A stretch of 64,000 nt of DNA from an uncultured Collinsella sp. (lineage in GTDB: Bacteria > Actinomycetota > Coriobacteriia > Coriobacteriales > Coriobacteriaceae): assembly GCA_937896835.1 (NCBI GenBank), contig CALBOJ010000075.1, forward strand, positions 1 to 64,000, read 5' to 3'. Positions 43,547 through 51,816 of the stretch are shown here, one piece after another. The position numbers and the translations under genes were made by a program. Under the pieces are notes generated by a model. That model saw only the letters and a program-made list of their open reading frames with translations. It was not told where the DNA came from and did no database searches. Each line of letters begins with the position of its first letter. The first letter of the stretch is position 1.

Positions 43547-43867
43547 ATGGCGTCTGAGGGCTTTTTTGATCGGGTGTACGAGGTGGTCGAGCAGATTCCC
43601 GAGGGGATGGTCGCCACCTACGGTCAGGTGGCGCTGCTTGCCGGTCGTCCACGAAGTGCGCGGTACGTGGGGTATGCCCTGCATGGCAATCCGCGCCCCG
43701 GCGAGATTCCCTGTCACCGCGTGGTGTTTGCCGATGGCCGCATATGCGATGGTTTTGCTTTTGGCGGTCCCGATGCTCAACGTGAGCTTTTGCTAGGGGA
43801 GGGTGTGGCGTTTAAGGACGACATGCACGTCGACTTGGTCGCCTGTCGCTGGCCTGCAGGGCTCTAG
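43547..43867 (+). CDS. Ogt/MGMT-like DNA alkyltransferase domain protein
   Basis: 106 residues comprising only the DNA-binding domain of O6-alkylguanine-DNA alkyltransferase. VATYGQVALLAGRPRSARYVGYAL is the helix-turn-helix region and IPCHRVV contains the acceptor cysteine. This cysteine separates it from ATL proteins, which carry Trp there, so it may be a true transferase without the N-terminal domain. It repairs or marks alkylated guanine. ATG 43547 follows GGAAGGGAG. Confidence 0.88.
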   Translation: MASEGFFDRVYEVVEQIPEGMVATYGQVALLAGRPRSARYVGYALHGNPRPGEIPCHRVVFADGRICDGFAFGGPDAQRELLLGEGVAFKDDMHVDLVACRWPAGL

Positions 43868-43883
43868 CGGCTCTGCCGTGGTT

Positions 43884-43923
43884 AAAACCACCACAAAGGT
43901 GCCTGTCCCCTTTGTGGTGGTTC
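43884..43923. repeat. Palindromic intergenic repeat, family A
   Basis: AAAACCACCACAAAGG...CCTTTGTGGTGGTTCT after the alkyltransferase gene. The next 90 bases hold nothing recognised. Confidence 0.8.
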
Positions 43924-44010
43924 TAGTTTACCTGAGCTAACTTATGGAGAAGCTATGGGGGAACATATTGACGCTACAAAGTAAACCACGGTGAACTATA
44001 TTGTTTTCAG

Positions 44011-44142
44011 CAACAGAGCAGGCAATAGGCGATGAAAAAGCCTGCCCTGTTGAGTTTGATTCGCATTCCTCCCCTCTGTGCGATTCAACGGTGTACTTCG
44101 GGAACAGGCCCGCTGGCAACTATCTGCCAGCGGGCCTGTTCC
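44011..44142. other. Two successive long hairpins before the trpS 3' end
   Basis: Hairpin 1: CAACAGAGCAGGC (44011-44023) with GCCTGCCCTGTTG (44040-44052). Hairpin 2: an exact 18-bp stem starting GGAACAGGCCCGC (44101-44118) with its complement (44125-44142), loop of six bases. Both share CAG/GGC words. Hairpin 2 lies 50 bases past the trpS stop and could terminate it, but neither has a long T run. Confidence 0.6.
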
Positions 44143-44194
44143 TGTTTCGGTGAGGATTCAGCCTCACCGTCTATGTTGTGCGAAGGCGCTTTGC

Positions 44195-45244
44195 CTAGTA
44201 CACCATGCCCATGGCGTCCTGAACCTCGGCCAGGGTCTGCTCGGCAATCTCGTTGGCGCGACGGTTGCCCTCGTGCAGCACGTCCTTCACATAGTCCAGA
44301 TCGTTCTCATAGCGCTGACGACGCTCGCGGATCGGCGCGAAGTACTCGTTGACGGCCTCGGTCACGTACTTCTTGAGCTGGCCGGAGCCGCCCATGCCAA
44401 TCTCCTCGGCAATCTCGACCTCGGAACGGCCGGTGCAGATGGCGGCGGTTGAAAGCAGGCCGGACACGCCGGGGCGATTCTCGGGATCGAACGTGATCAT
44501 GCGCTCGGAGTCGGTCTGGCTCTTCTTGATGCGCTTGGCCGTCTCCTCGGCGGTCATCGAGATGTTAATGGCGTTGCCGTAGCTCTTGCTCATCTTGCGC
44601 CCGTCCAGGCCGGGCAGCAGCGGGGTCTCGGACAGCAGCGCGTCGACCTCGGGGAACACCTTGCCGTAACGGTTGTTAAAGCGGCGGGCGATGGTGCGGG
44701 TGAGCTCGATGTGCGGCAGCTGGTCGCGACCGACGGGCACCACATTGCCCTTGCAGAACAGGATGTCGCAGGCCTGGTGCACCGGGTAGGTGAGCAGAAG
44801 GCCGGTGAGCTCGTGGCCCGAGGCCTCCATCTCGGCCTTGACCGTGGGGTTGCGCGCCAGCTCGGCCTCGGAGACCAGCGACAGGAACGGCAGCATGAGC
44901 TGGTTTGCGGCGGGTACGGCGGAGTGCGCGTAGATCATGGTCTTGTCGGGGTCGATGCCGCAGGCAAGGTAGTCCATGACCATGTTGTACACGTTGTCCT
45001 GGATGTGCTCGGTCGTATCGCGGTCAGTGATGACTTGGTAGTCGGCGATGAGCACGTTGGTCTTGGCGCCCATGTTCTGCAGCTCAACACGGCCCTTGAG
45101 GGTGCCGAAGTAGTGACCCAGGTGCAGACGGCCGGTGGGGCGGTCGCCGGTGAGCATGGTGAACTTCTCGGGCGTTTTGGCCAGGCCCTCGCGAATGGCG
45201 TTGCTCTTTTGCAGCGCGACTTCGTAGCTGTTCTCGTTTGGCAT
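44195..45244 (-). CDS. trpS: Tryptophanyl-tRNA synthetase
   Basis: 349 residues, class I aminoacyl-tRNA synthetase. The HIGH-type motif is GDRPTGRLHLGHYFGTL and the KMSKS loop is GRKMSKSYGNAI; LTYPVHQACDILF and VPVGRDQLPHIELTR are conserved active-site blocks. It charges tRNA-Trp. ATG 45244 has TAGGAG at good distance, favoured over an ATG ten codons earlier. No T-box was recognised in its leader. Monocistronic. Confidence 0.96.
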   Translation of the reverse strand: MPNENSYEVALQKSNAIREGLAKTPEKFTMLTGDRPTGRLHLGHYFGTLKGRVELQNMGAKTNVLIADYQVITDRDTTEHIQDNVYNMVMDYLACGIDPDKTMIYAHSAVPAANQLMLPFLSLVSEAELARNPTVKAEMEASGHELTGLLLTYPVHQACDILFCKGNVVPVGRDQLPHIELTRTIARRFNNRYGKVFPEVDALLSETPLLPGLDGRKMSKSYGNAINISMTAEETAKRIKKSQTDSERMITFDPENRPGVSGLLSTAAICTGRSEVEIAEEIGMGGSGQLKKYVTEAVNEYFAPIRERRQRYENDLDYVKDVLHEGNRRANEIAEQTLAEVQDAMGMVY

Positions 45245-45405
45245 GATTGCTCCTAACGTATGTTCATGGGTCAAGATGATAACGCGTTTATTGGAGGGTC
45301 GGGGCGTAAGTACGCGAGGGGCGGGAGAGCGGCGGCATGTGCGATGGGCGCGGCGTGGCTGCGCGTTTGGCCGGCGGCGCCTGGGCGCATCCTCGGCAGC
45401 TTACC

Positions 45406-46605
45406 CTAGCGCCTGTGGTGGCGCTCCTCCCTGCGTTCTTCTGCCGCCTGCTCCTCCTGCTTAAAGGCGGGATCGTCGGGGGTGACGAGCTCGTCCTCGT
45501 GCGTGCGCTTGTTGTAATGGTGGCGCAGCACGGGCTCAAACAGGTGCAGGTGCTTGGCAAAGGCCGCCGAGCCAATGGCGAGTACGGTAAAGATGAGCAC
45601 GCGCATGGGCACCTCGACCTGGTTAATCGCGGCGGCGCCGGCCGAAAGCATGATGCACCAGGCGTAGATGAGCAGCACTGCCTGCTTTTGGTTGTAGCCC
45701 TCTTGGATCAGGCGGTGGTGGATGTGGCCCTTGTCGGCCTGCCCGATGCTAATGTGGGCGCGCTTGCGGCGCACGATGGCGCTAAACGTGTCGATGATGG
45801 GCACGCCGGCAACGATGAGCGGGATGATAAGCGAGGTGAGCGCGGCGGTGCGGCTCACGTTGAGCAGCGAGATGGAGCCCAGTGCAAAGCCCAGAAGCAA
45901 CGACCCCGAGTCGCCCAAGAAGATGCTTGCGGGGTTGAAGTTGTAGCGCAAAAAGGCCAGGCAAGCGCCAAAGAGCGCAATGGAGAGCGCGGCGGCGTCG
46001 ATGCGGCCCGAGAGAACGGCCATCGAAAACATGGTGAACGACGCGATGCCGCAGATGCCCGTGGCCAAGCCGTCGAGGCCGTCGATGAGGTTAATGATGT
46101 TGGTGAATGCCACCAGATAGATCACGGTGATGGGGTAGGCGAGCCATCCGAGCATGATCTCGCCGGGGGCAAACGGGTTGACGATGACGCCGATCCGCAG
46201 GCCGCCGATACAGGCGATAAGCGCGGCGAGGACCTGTCCGGCTAGCTTTTGCTTGGGCTTGAGCTGGAAGACGTCGTCGATAGCGCCGGTCGCAAAGATG
46301 ACGGTAAAGGAGAGCGCCAGCATGGGATAGCTAATGTGAAGGCGCGGGTGCGGCACCAGGACGGGCGGCCAGCCTAGGTGCCAGGTGCCTAGGATTTGCA
46401 CAATACAGGCAACGACCAGGCCCAAAAACACCGCCGTTCCGCCCAAACGCGGGATGGGCTTGGTGTTGATGCGGCGCTTAGAAGGATAGTCGACGGCGTC
46501 GAGCTTAATTGCCAAGCGCTTGACCAGGGGCACCGTGAGGAAGGTCGTGATAAAGGCCGCCGCTGCCACGCATAGATACGGTATGTAGCTCGGGGATGAA
46601 GCCAT
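45406..46605 (-). CDS. Undecaprenyl-phosphate GlcNAc-1-phosphate transferase (WecA/TagO-like)
   Basis: 399 residues, integral membrane protein of the MraY/WecA family. Typical loops: INTKPIPRLGG after the first helices, GAIDDVFQLKPKQKL (the Asp-Asp motif), NIINLIDGLDGLA, FLGDSGSLLLGF, and HIHHRLIQEGYNQKQA (the His-rich loop of the WecA branch). It starts synthesis of cell-wall polymers by moving GlcNAc-1-phosphate to undecaprenyl phosphate. The C-terminus ends in a charged tail (EERREERHHRR). ATG 46605 fits the first helix; its ribosome site is weak. Confidence 0.9.
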   Translation of the reverse strand: MASSPSYIPYLCVAAAAFITTFLTVPLVKRLAIKLDAVDYPSKRRINTKPIPRLGGTAVFLGLVVACIVQILGTWHLGWPPVLVPHPRLHISYPMLALSFTVIFATGAIDDVFQLKPKQKLAGQVLAALIACIGGLRIGVIVNPFAPGEIMLGWLAYPITVIYLVAFTNIINLIDGLDGLATGICGIASFTMFSMAVLSGRIDAAALSIALFGACLAFLRYNFNPASIFLGDSGSLLLGFALGSISLLNVSRTAALTSLIIPLIVAGVPIIDTFSAIVRRKRAHISIGQADKGHIHHRLIQEGYNQKQAVLLIYAWCIMLSAGAAAINQVEVPMRVLIFTVLAIGSAAFAKHLHLFEPVLRHHYNKRTHEDELVTPDDPAFKQEEQAAEERREERHHRR

Positions 46606-46834
46606 GAATCTAAAAACCGCCAAGCGTCGAAGGAAAAGGTCAAAGGTTGCTAAGCGCAAAGGGCATAGCCGAACCATGATACTCGACCAAGGGGGGTGCA
46701 TGGAATTGCACGCAGCGATAATCACGCGCTTACCAGATATTGGGATGTTGTCGATGGATTGTCGGGATACCGGCGGGGATCCATATGGGCTGTAATGGTG
46801 GTTTTCGGCAAATAAAAACCACCCCCCACGTTAC
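46606..46834. other. Gene-free region with terminator-like dyad
   Basis: Contains GGTGGTTTT and AAAAACCACC (46798-46826), a dyad related to the family A arms. No supported gene. Confidence 0.45.
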
Positions 46835-46980
46835 GAAAATGAACCCACCTAAAACAGGTGGGTGCCCTCATCGACTGTTCCAGCGTCCTTAACAACGAAG
46901 GATACCTGTACTAGGTACGACTGTGTGGGCTCCCTAAATAAACGCGACGGTTCACCCAGTTGCTCCGCGGGGGGCGGAAT
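46835..46980 (-). ncRNA. Candidate small structured RNA
   Basis: On the minus strand, TATGAT (complement of 46987-46992) could be a -10 box, and the transcript would end at a proper intrinsic terminator: ACCCACCT, a six-base loop, AGGTGGGT, then TCATTTTC (46835-46863). The region between, about 145 bases, has no coding frame and contains small stems (TCCTT/AAGGA; a GTACCTAGTAC dyad). Size and isolation suit a small RNA such as a 6S-like RNA, but I cannot confirm a family; the -35 box is poor. Confidence 0.4.
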
Positions 46981-47015
46981 ACCTACATCATAAAGCGGCA
47001 CTCTATCGATTCCAG

Positions 47016-47044
47016 TCTTGACATTACAAAAATCGTGTCGGACG
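47016..47044 (+). promoter_or_regulatory. Possible promoter of the radical SAM gene
   Basis: TTGACA at 47016-47021 followed 17 bases later by GACGAT. The -35 is perfect, the -10 weak. Confidence 0.4.
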
Positions 47045-47129
47045 ATTACGGCGCCTTGGACTCGAGCCGTCTGTGCGGTTGGTCCCTTAACGTTTGAGCT
47101 GCTGAATCGTTGTTTTGGAGCATGTTTTT

Positions 47130-48068
47130 ATGCCGACGCCGTTGACCGAACTTTTTTCGCCCGCCTGCCATTTGTGTCCGCGCCGTTGCGGTGCGGTGCG
47201 CGACGAGGGTGCGCACGGCGTATGCGGTGCCGATGACACGCTCAAGGTGGCCCGCGCGGCGCTCCATATGTGGGAGGAGCCGCCTATCTCGGGCGAGGCC
47301 GGTTCGGGCACGATCTTCTTTAGCGGCTGCTCGCTCAAATGTATCTATTGCCAGAACCACGAGATCTCGACGGGCAATTTCGGGCTTGAGATTTCGCCCG
47401 AGCGCCTGGTCGAGATTATGCTGGAGCTGCAGGACCAAGGTGCCAATAACATCAATCTGGTGACGGCGACGCATTATGCTCACCTGCTGCCGGCCGCGAT
47501 TGCCGCAGCTCGGGAGCGCGGACTGGTCATTCCAATCGTCTACAACACGAGCGGTTATGAGCGTGCGAGTGCCGTGGCGGCGCTCGGCGATTTGGTCGAC
47601 GTGTGGCTTACCGACTTTAAGTATGCCAATGCGGCGCTTGCGCAGTCACTCTCTCATATTAAGGACTACCCGCGCGTGGCTGTGTCGGGTCTGGCCCAGA
47701 TGGCGCGCGAAATTGAGCGCCGCGGGGGAGAGCTGGTAGACGGGGACGGGCTCATGAAGCGCGGCATAATCGTGCGTCATCTGGTGCTGCCGGGGCATGC
47801 GGACGATTCGTGCCGCGTGTTGGACCTGGTGTGGCAGACGGTGGGCGACGTGCCGATCTCGGTCATGAACCAGTACACGCCCAATGCCCTCATGCGCGAA
47901 CAAGGCGGCGACCTGGCGCGCGCCGTGACGCGCGAGGAGTACGAGCAGGTGCTCGACCATGCCGACGACCTGGGCTTTACGACGATGTTTTGGCAAGAAG
48001 GCGGAGCGGTAGACGAGAGCTTCACCCCGGCGTTCGACACCACCGGCGTCCTCACCAGCGCAAAGTAG
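47130..48068 (+). CDS. Radical SAM protein, PflX/COG1313-like
   Basis: 312 residues. The 4Fe-4S/SAM motif CSLKCIYCQN is near residue 70, preceded by a CHLCPRRC cluster at the N-terminus that may hold a second Fe-S centre. LVTATHYAHLLPAAIAAARERG and WLTDFKYANAAL are conserved in the PflA-like group annotated as PflX. Pyruvate formate-lyase activases make a glycyl radical; the target of PflX proteins is not established. TTGGAG lies nine bases before ATG 47130. Confidence 0.85.
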   Translation: MPTPLTELFSPACHLCPRRCGAVRDEGAHGVCGADDTLKVARAALHMWEEPPISGEAGSGTIFFSGCSLKCIYCQNHEISTGNFGLEISPERLVEIMLELQDQGANNINLVTATHYAHLLPAAIAAARERGLVIPIVYNTSGYERASAVAALGDLVDVWLTDFKYANAALAQSLSHIKDYPRVAVSGLAQMAREIERRGGELVDGDGLMKRGIIVRHLVLPGHADDSCRVLDLVWQTVGDVPISVMNQYTPNALMREQGGDLARAVTREEYEQVLDHADDLGFTTMFWQEGGAVDESFTPAFDTTGVLTSAK

Positions 48069-48219
48069 TGCGCTCGCCGATGTTTTTTCTGGGACGGGGA
48101 TTAAAAAATCATCGAGAGGATCGCCTGCTCGAAAAGTTGTCAAAATAGCCGCGTCCCAAAAAGACTGGGTATTGGGCGTTGACAGTTGGCGAGCCGTAGG
48201 TAAAATATCAACTTGTCTT

Positions 48220-48292
48220 GGGGACGTAGCTCAGTTGGGAGAGCGCTGCCGTCGCATGGCAGAGGCCGAGGGTTCGACTCCCTTCGTCTCCA
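48220..48292 (+). tRNA. tRNA-Ala (anticodon CGC)
   Basis: A full cloverleaf of 73 bases: acceptor GGGGACG/CGTCTCC, D arm GCTC/GAGC, anticodon stem CTGCC/GGCAG with loop GTCGCAT (anticodon CGC, reading GCG), T arm GAGGG-TTCGACT-CCCTT, discriminator A. CCA is not encoded. The CGC anticodon is expected in a high-GC genome. Confidence 0.95.
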
Positions 48293-48306
48293 CCCTTGGA
48301 TTTGAT

Positions 48307-48338
48307 AAGCCGCTGACATTGTGTCGGCGGCTTTTTTT
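48307..48338 (+). terminator. tRNA-Ala terminator
   Basis: AAGCCGCTGACA, loop, TGTCGGCGGCTTTTTTT: strong stem and a seven-T run 15 bases after the tRNA. Confidence 0.9.
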
Positions 48339-48356
48339 AAAAGAAAGGGCTGTACC

Positions 48357-48797
48357 ATGGCCAAGCTTGAGTCCCAACCACTGTCTGCCGAGGAACGCGC
48401 CGAGTTGGAAGAGCTCCGCGCCGAGAAAGCTCGTCGCGAGGCCCAGGAAGAGGCACGCCGCGAGCGTGAGGAGCTGGCCGCCCTGCGTGCCGAGCGTGCG
48501 AAGGCCGAGGAGGCCGCCGCGAACGTCGCCCCCGCGCCCAAGCCCGCCGCCGCGAAGCCCGCGCCCACCGCACCTAAACCTCAGCCTAAAAAGGTCGCTC
48601 GTTCCAAGTCCGTCGAGCCCAAGCCGAGCCGTGACGAGATGACCTTTGCCCAGCGCATGGTTACCTCCAAGGAGCCTACGGGCGAGAACGAGATCCCTGG
48701 GATGGCGCCGGCTCAAAAAATCATCATTGTTCTTGCCCTCATCGCGTTTGTCATCTTTATGGGCTACACGATCCTGACCAGCATGGGCCTGCTCTAG
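48357..48797 (+). CDS. Tail-anchored coiled-coil protein of unknown role
   Basis: 146 residues. Residues 8-60 are a Glu/Arg/Ala-rich coiled coil (ERAELEELRAEKARREAQEE), followed by an Ala/Pro/Lys linker (APAPKPAAAKPAPTAPKP), a charged patch and one C-terminal membrane helix (IIIVLALIAFVIFMGYTIL). It would be anchored with the coil in the cytoplasm. No known family. It starts shortly after the tRNA terminator, with AAAGAAAGGG upstream. Confidence 0.75.
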   Translation: MAKLESQPLSAEERAELEELRAEKARREAQEEARREREELAALRAERAKAEEAAANVAPAPKPAAAKPAPTAPKPQPKKVARSKSVEPKPSRDEMTFAQRMVTSKEPTGENEIPGMAPAQKIIIVLALIAFVIFMGYTILTSMGLL

Positions 48798-48881
48798 CCC
48801 ATTCGCGCTGGGTGCCATGCCCGAACACTCTGCCCTTTTCCAACCCTCAGCCTCTGCACAACGCATCCGAAAGGTCGCCCC

Positions 48882-50387
48882 ATGGCTTTGACCGACATCT
48901 CGCATCCCACCGACATTGCAATGCTCACCGATCTGTACGAGCTCACTATGGCCCAGGGCCTGTGGGAGAGCGGCAAGGCCAATGAGCAGGGTTGTTTTAC
49001 CGCGTTTTACCGCGACCATCCTTTTGGCAGCGCCTATGCCGTCATGTGCGGCACCGCCGAACTGCCCGAGCTGGTCGAGAATCTGCGCTTTACGCCCGAG
49101 GACATCGACTACCTCGCCTCGCTCCAGGCCCCGGCCGGCGGCGCGATGTTCAAGCCTGCATTCCTCGACTACCTGCGCGATTTTCGTGCACATGTAAACA
49201 TCGACGCCGTCCCCGAGGGCGAGCTCGTCTTTCCGCGCGAACCCATGGTTCGCGTCACCGGTCCCGCGCTGGAGTGCCAGCTGCTCGAAACGGCGCTGCT
49301 CAACATCGTCGGCTTCCAGACGCTTGTCGCCACCAAGACGGCGCGCGTGGTGCTGGCGGCGGACGGCCGTCCCGTTGCCGAGTTTGGCCTGCGCCGCGCC
49401 CAGGGTCCCGATGGCGGGCTGGCCGTCGCGCGCGCGAGCTACGTTGCCGGCTGCTCCTCTACGTCCAATGTGCTCGCCGGCCGCCGCTACGGTATTCCCG
49501 TCTTTGGCACGCATGCGCACAGCTGGGTGATGAGCTTCGATTCCGAGCTCGAGGCCTTCCGCGCCTTTGCCAAGTCGAGCCCCAAGAATTGCACGCTGCT
49601 CATCGACACCTACGACGTACGCGAGGGTTGCGAGCATGCCATTACGGTTGCCAAGGAGATGGAAGCGGTGGGCGAGCGCCTGTCGGCCATTCGCATCGAC
49701 TCCGGCGACCTCGCCAAGCTCTCCAAGTATGTGCGCGGCCGTTTTGATGCCGAGGGCCTGCCCTATGTGGGGATCTCGGTTTCTAACGATTTGGATGAGT
49801 ACACGATTCAGTCGCTGCTCGACCAGGGCGCGCCTATCGATAGCTTTGGCGTGGGCACCAAGCTCGCGACCTGCTACGACCAGCCGGCGCTGGGCGGCGT
49901 GTACAAGCTCGCCGCCCGCCGTGCGAGTGAGACGGACCCGTGGACGCCGGTGGTCAAGCTCTCCGAGCAGCCCTACAAGCGCACGATCCCGGGTGTGCAA
50001 CGCGTGCGCCGTTATTACGACGGCTTTGGCGGCCCGGTCTGCGACATGATCTACGACGAGGACCATCTGGCGGGGGAGGGCGCCGCGCGCGGCAATACCC
50101 TCGTGGCCGTGAATGATGCCGCTCTGGTGACCGACGTGTCCGAACTTGAGTATCGCGAGCTGCTGGTGCCGATCGTGCGCGATGGCAGTGCGGTGGCTCC
50201 GCGTGAGAGCATCCAGGACGCGCGCGAGCGTTGCGCCTGGGCACTTGACCATCTGGACGCAGCTTTCAAGCGCTTCCTGTACCCGCAGACCTATGTGGTG
50301 GGTATGGAGCAGGGCCTGGCTCAGGTGCGCGACGAGCTCGTGCGCAAGAACATGGCTGCGGCTTCGGCCTTCCCCTGGGCAAAATGA
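48882..50387 (+). CDS. pncB: Nicotinate phosphoribosyltransferase
   Basis: 501 residues. It makes nicotinate mononucleotide from nicotinate and PRPP, using ATP (NAD salvage). Signature: MLTDLYELTMAQGLW near the N-terminus, RRAQGPDGGLAVARASYVAG, a central GTHAHSWVMSF, IRIDSGDLAKLSK and GVGTKLATCYDQPALGGVYKL. The length suits the longer bacterial form. GAAAGG precedes the ATG. The stop lies inside the terminator stem. Confidence 0.94.
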   Translation: MALTDISHPTDIAMLTDLYELTMAQGLWESGKANEQGCFTAFYRDHPFGSAYAVMCGTAELPELVENLRFTPEDIDYLASLQAPAGGAMFKPAFLDYLRDFRAHVNIDAVPEGELVFPREPMVRVTGPALECQLLETALLNIVGFQTLVATKTARVVLAADGRPVAEFGLRRAQGPDGGLAVARASYVAGCSSTSNVLAGRRYGIPVFGTHAHSWVMSFDSELEAFRAFAKSSPKNCTLLIDTYDVREGCEHAITVAKEMEAVGERLSAIRIDSGDLAKLSKYVRGRFDAEGLPYVGISVSNDLDEYTIQSLLDQGAPIDSFGVGTKLATCYDQPALGGVYKLAARRASETDPWTPVVKLSEQPYKRTIPGVQRVRRYYDGFGGPVCDMIYDEDHLAGEGAARGNTLVAVNDAALVTDVSELEYRELLVPIVRDGSAVAPRESIQDARERCAWALDHLDAAFKRFLYPQTYVVGMEQGLAQVRDELVRKNMAAASAFPWAK

Positions 50388-50419
50388 TCCGAAGGGGACG
50401 GAGGAAAACGGATCATTTT
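50381..50419 (+). terminator. pncB terminator
   Basis: AAAATGATCCG pairs exactly with CGGATCATTTT around a 17-base loop; the TGA of pncB is part of the first arm. Confidence 0.75.
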
Positions 50420-50490
50420 CGTCCGTTCCGCACCAGGCGCCCCGACTGCCCCAGCTCGCCCGAACGCTCGACATTCGATTGGTTTGACGT

Positions 50491-51618
50491 ATGACGACTT
50501 CTTATAAAACGATGGTGGTAAAGATCGGTTCGTCCACGGTGGTGGGCGCCGACGGCAAGGTCAACCGCGCCTTTATCGGCGGGCTTGCCGACCAGGCCGC
50601 AGCGCTGCGCGAGCTCGGCTGGCGCCTGGTCGTGGTGAGCTCGGGCGCTATCGCCTGTGGCTATCCCGTGCTGGGCTTCGACCGCAAGCCGGTCGGCGAC
50701 CTGCCGAGCCTGCAGGCCTGCGCCTCGGCCGGTCAGTGCATCATCTCGTCGGCCTACGACGAGGAGTTCCATGCGCGCGACCTGCTCACCTCGCTCGTGC
50801 TGCTCACGCGTCACGACACGGCGCGCCGCACGTCCTACCTGCACGCGCGCGACGCCCTGCTGCGCCTGGTGGAGCTGGGCGTGGTGCCGGTCGTCAACGA
50901 GAACGATACCGTCACCGTCGATGAGATCAAGTTCGGCGACAACGACACGCTGGCGGCGCTTGTGAGCTGCCTGGTTTCTGCCGATCTGTGCGTGACGCTC
51001 TCGGACATCGATGGCCTCTACACCGCCAATCCGCATGAGGATCCGACGGCCGAGTTTATCCCGGTCGTGCATAAGATCGATGCCAAGATTATCGCCTCGG
51101 CGGGCGATTCTTCCACATCGGTGGGTACGGGCGGCATGATCACCAAGATTCGCGCGAGCCGCATTCTCATGACGGCGGGCATTCAAAGCGTGATTTGCTC
51201 GGGCGAGGAGCCCGATGCGCTCGTGCGTCTGGCCCGCGGCGAGAGCGTGGGTACGCTGTTCGATCCGCCGGCGGAGCGCCTGGACATTGCGCCGCGCAAG
51301 TTGTGGATCGCACTGGGTGACAAGGCGCATGGCTCGGTGACGGTCGATGATGGCGCCGCGAAGGCGCTGGTCAGCCGCGGATCGTCGCTGCTCGCGGTGG
51401 GTATTCGCGAGGTCGATGGCCAGTTTGCCGAGGGCGATGTGCTCGACGTGTGCGACCCGAGCGGCATGGTTGTCGCCCGTGGTATCGCCGAGGCCGATTC
51501 GGACGTGCTGGAGCTTGCAGCCGGCCGCCGCCAGGACCAGATTGCCAGCAACCGCCTGCTCGCAGACCTGGCCGAGAAGCCCGCGATCCATAGGGACAAC
51601 TTGATAGTGTTCGCCTAA
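50491..51618 (+). CDS. proB: Glutamate 5-kinase
   Basis: 375 residues, first enzyme of proline synthesis. The amino acid kinase domain has MVVKIGSSTVVGADGKVN, LVVVSSGAIACGYPVLG, PVVNENDTVTVDEIKFGDND and VGTGGMITKI. A C-terminal PUA domain (from about residue 285) follows, as in many ProB enzymes. The substrate is L-glutamate with ATP; proline inhibits family members. The ATG has no clear ribosome site. The usual partner proA lies 1.7 kb further on, beyond an inverted hydrolase gene. Confidence 0.95.
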   Translation: MTTSYKTMVVKIGSSTVVGADGKVNRAFIGGLADQAAALRELGWRLVVVSSGAIACGYPVLGFDRKPVGDLPSLQACASAGQCIISSAYDEEFHARDLLTSLVLLTRHDTARRTSYLHARDALLRLVELGVVPVVNENDTVTVDEIKFGDNDTLAALVSCLVSADLCVTLSDIDGLYTANPHEDPTAEFIPVVHKIDAKIIASAGDSSTSVGTGGMITKIRASRILMTAGIQSVICSGEEPDALVRLARGESVGTLFDPPAERLDIAPRKLWIALGDKAHGSVTVDDGAAKALVSRGSSLLAVGIREVDGQFAEGDVLDVCDPSGMVVARGIAEADSDVLELAAGRRQDQIASNRLLADLAEKPAIHRDNLIVFA

Positions 51619-51632
51619 CCAATTGACGCTGC

Positions 51633-51732
51633 AAACGCCCCTAAGCGGCAATCTGACGTTCAATCGTCGGGCATGACCAAAAGGTCAATGCCCTCCTCTT
51701 TCACGTCACCTTGCTCGCTTAGGGGCGTTTTC
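51633..51732 (+). other. Nested three-helix element after proB
   Basis: Outer helix AAACGCCCCTAAGCG (51633-51647) with CGCTTAGGGGCGTTTT (51717-51732); middle helix TGACGT (51654) with ACGTCA (51703); inner hairpin GGGCATGACC with GGTCAATGCCC (51670-51694). It ends in TTTTCGCTTT. Far larger than a normal terminator; it may be a structured RNA or an inserted palindromic element that also ends proB transcription. Confidence 0.6.
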
Positions 51733-51763
51733 GCTTTCTGTCCTCTACCAGCGGCATTGTCGT

Positions 51764-51798
51764 TGCCGGCACTTGGGGACGTTCCTATTGTGCCGGCA
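51764..51798. repeat. Palindromic intergenic repeat, family B
   Basis: TGCCGGCAC and GTGCCGGCA arms around a TTGGGGACGTTCCTAT core. Matches the copy at 39011-39062. Confidence 0.7.
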
Positions 51799-51816
51799 GA
51801 CGGGGACACTCCTTTG

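Noticed and set aside
44011..44142. An IS-like element bounded by the two hairpins
   Set aside because: No transposase frame, no target duplication, and the two hairpins are not inverted copies of each other.
46604..46795. A 63-codon basic frame upstream of the WecA-like gene
   Set aside because: It covers the start of the opposite-strand gene and lacks a ribosome site. The Lys/Arg content reflects DNA composition.
48231..50474. A 747-codon open frame on the minus strand over pncB
   Set aside because: It is antisense to a complete nicotinate phosphoribosyltransferase and has no ribosome site or family features. Long antisense frames are expected in GC-rich genes.
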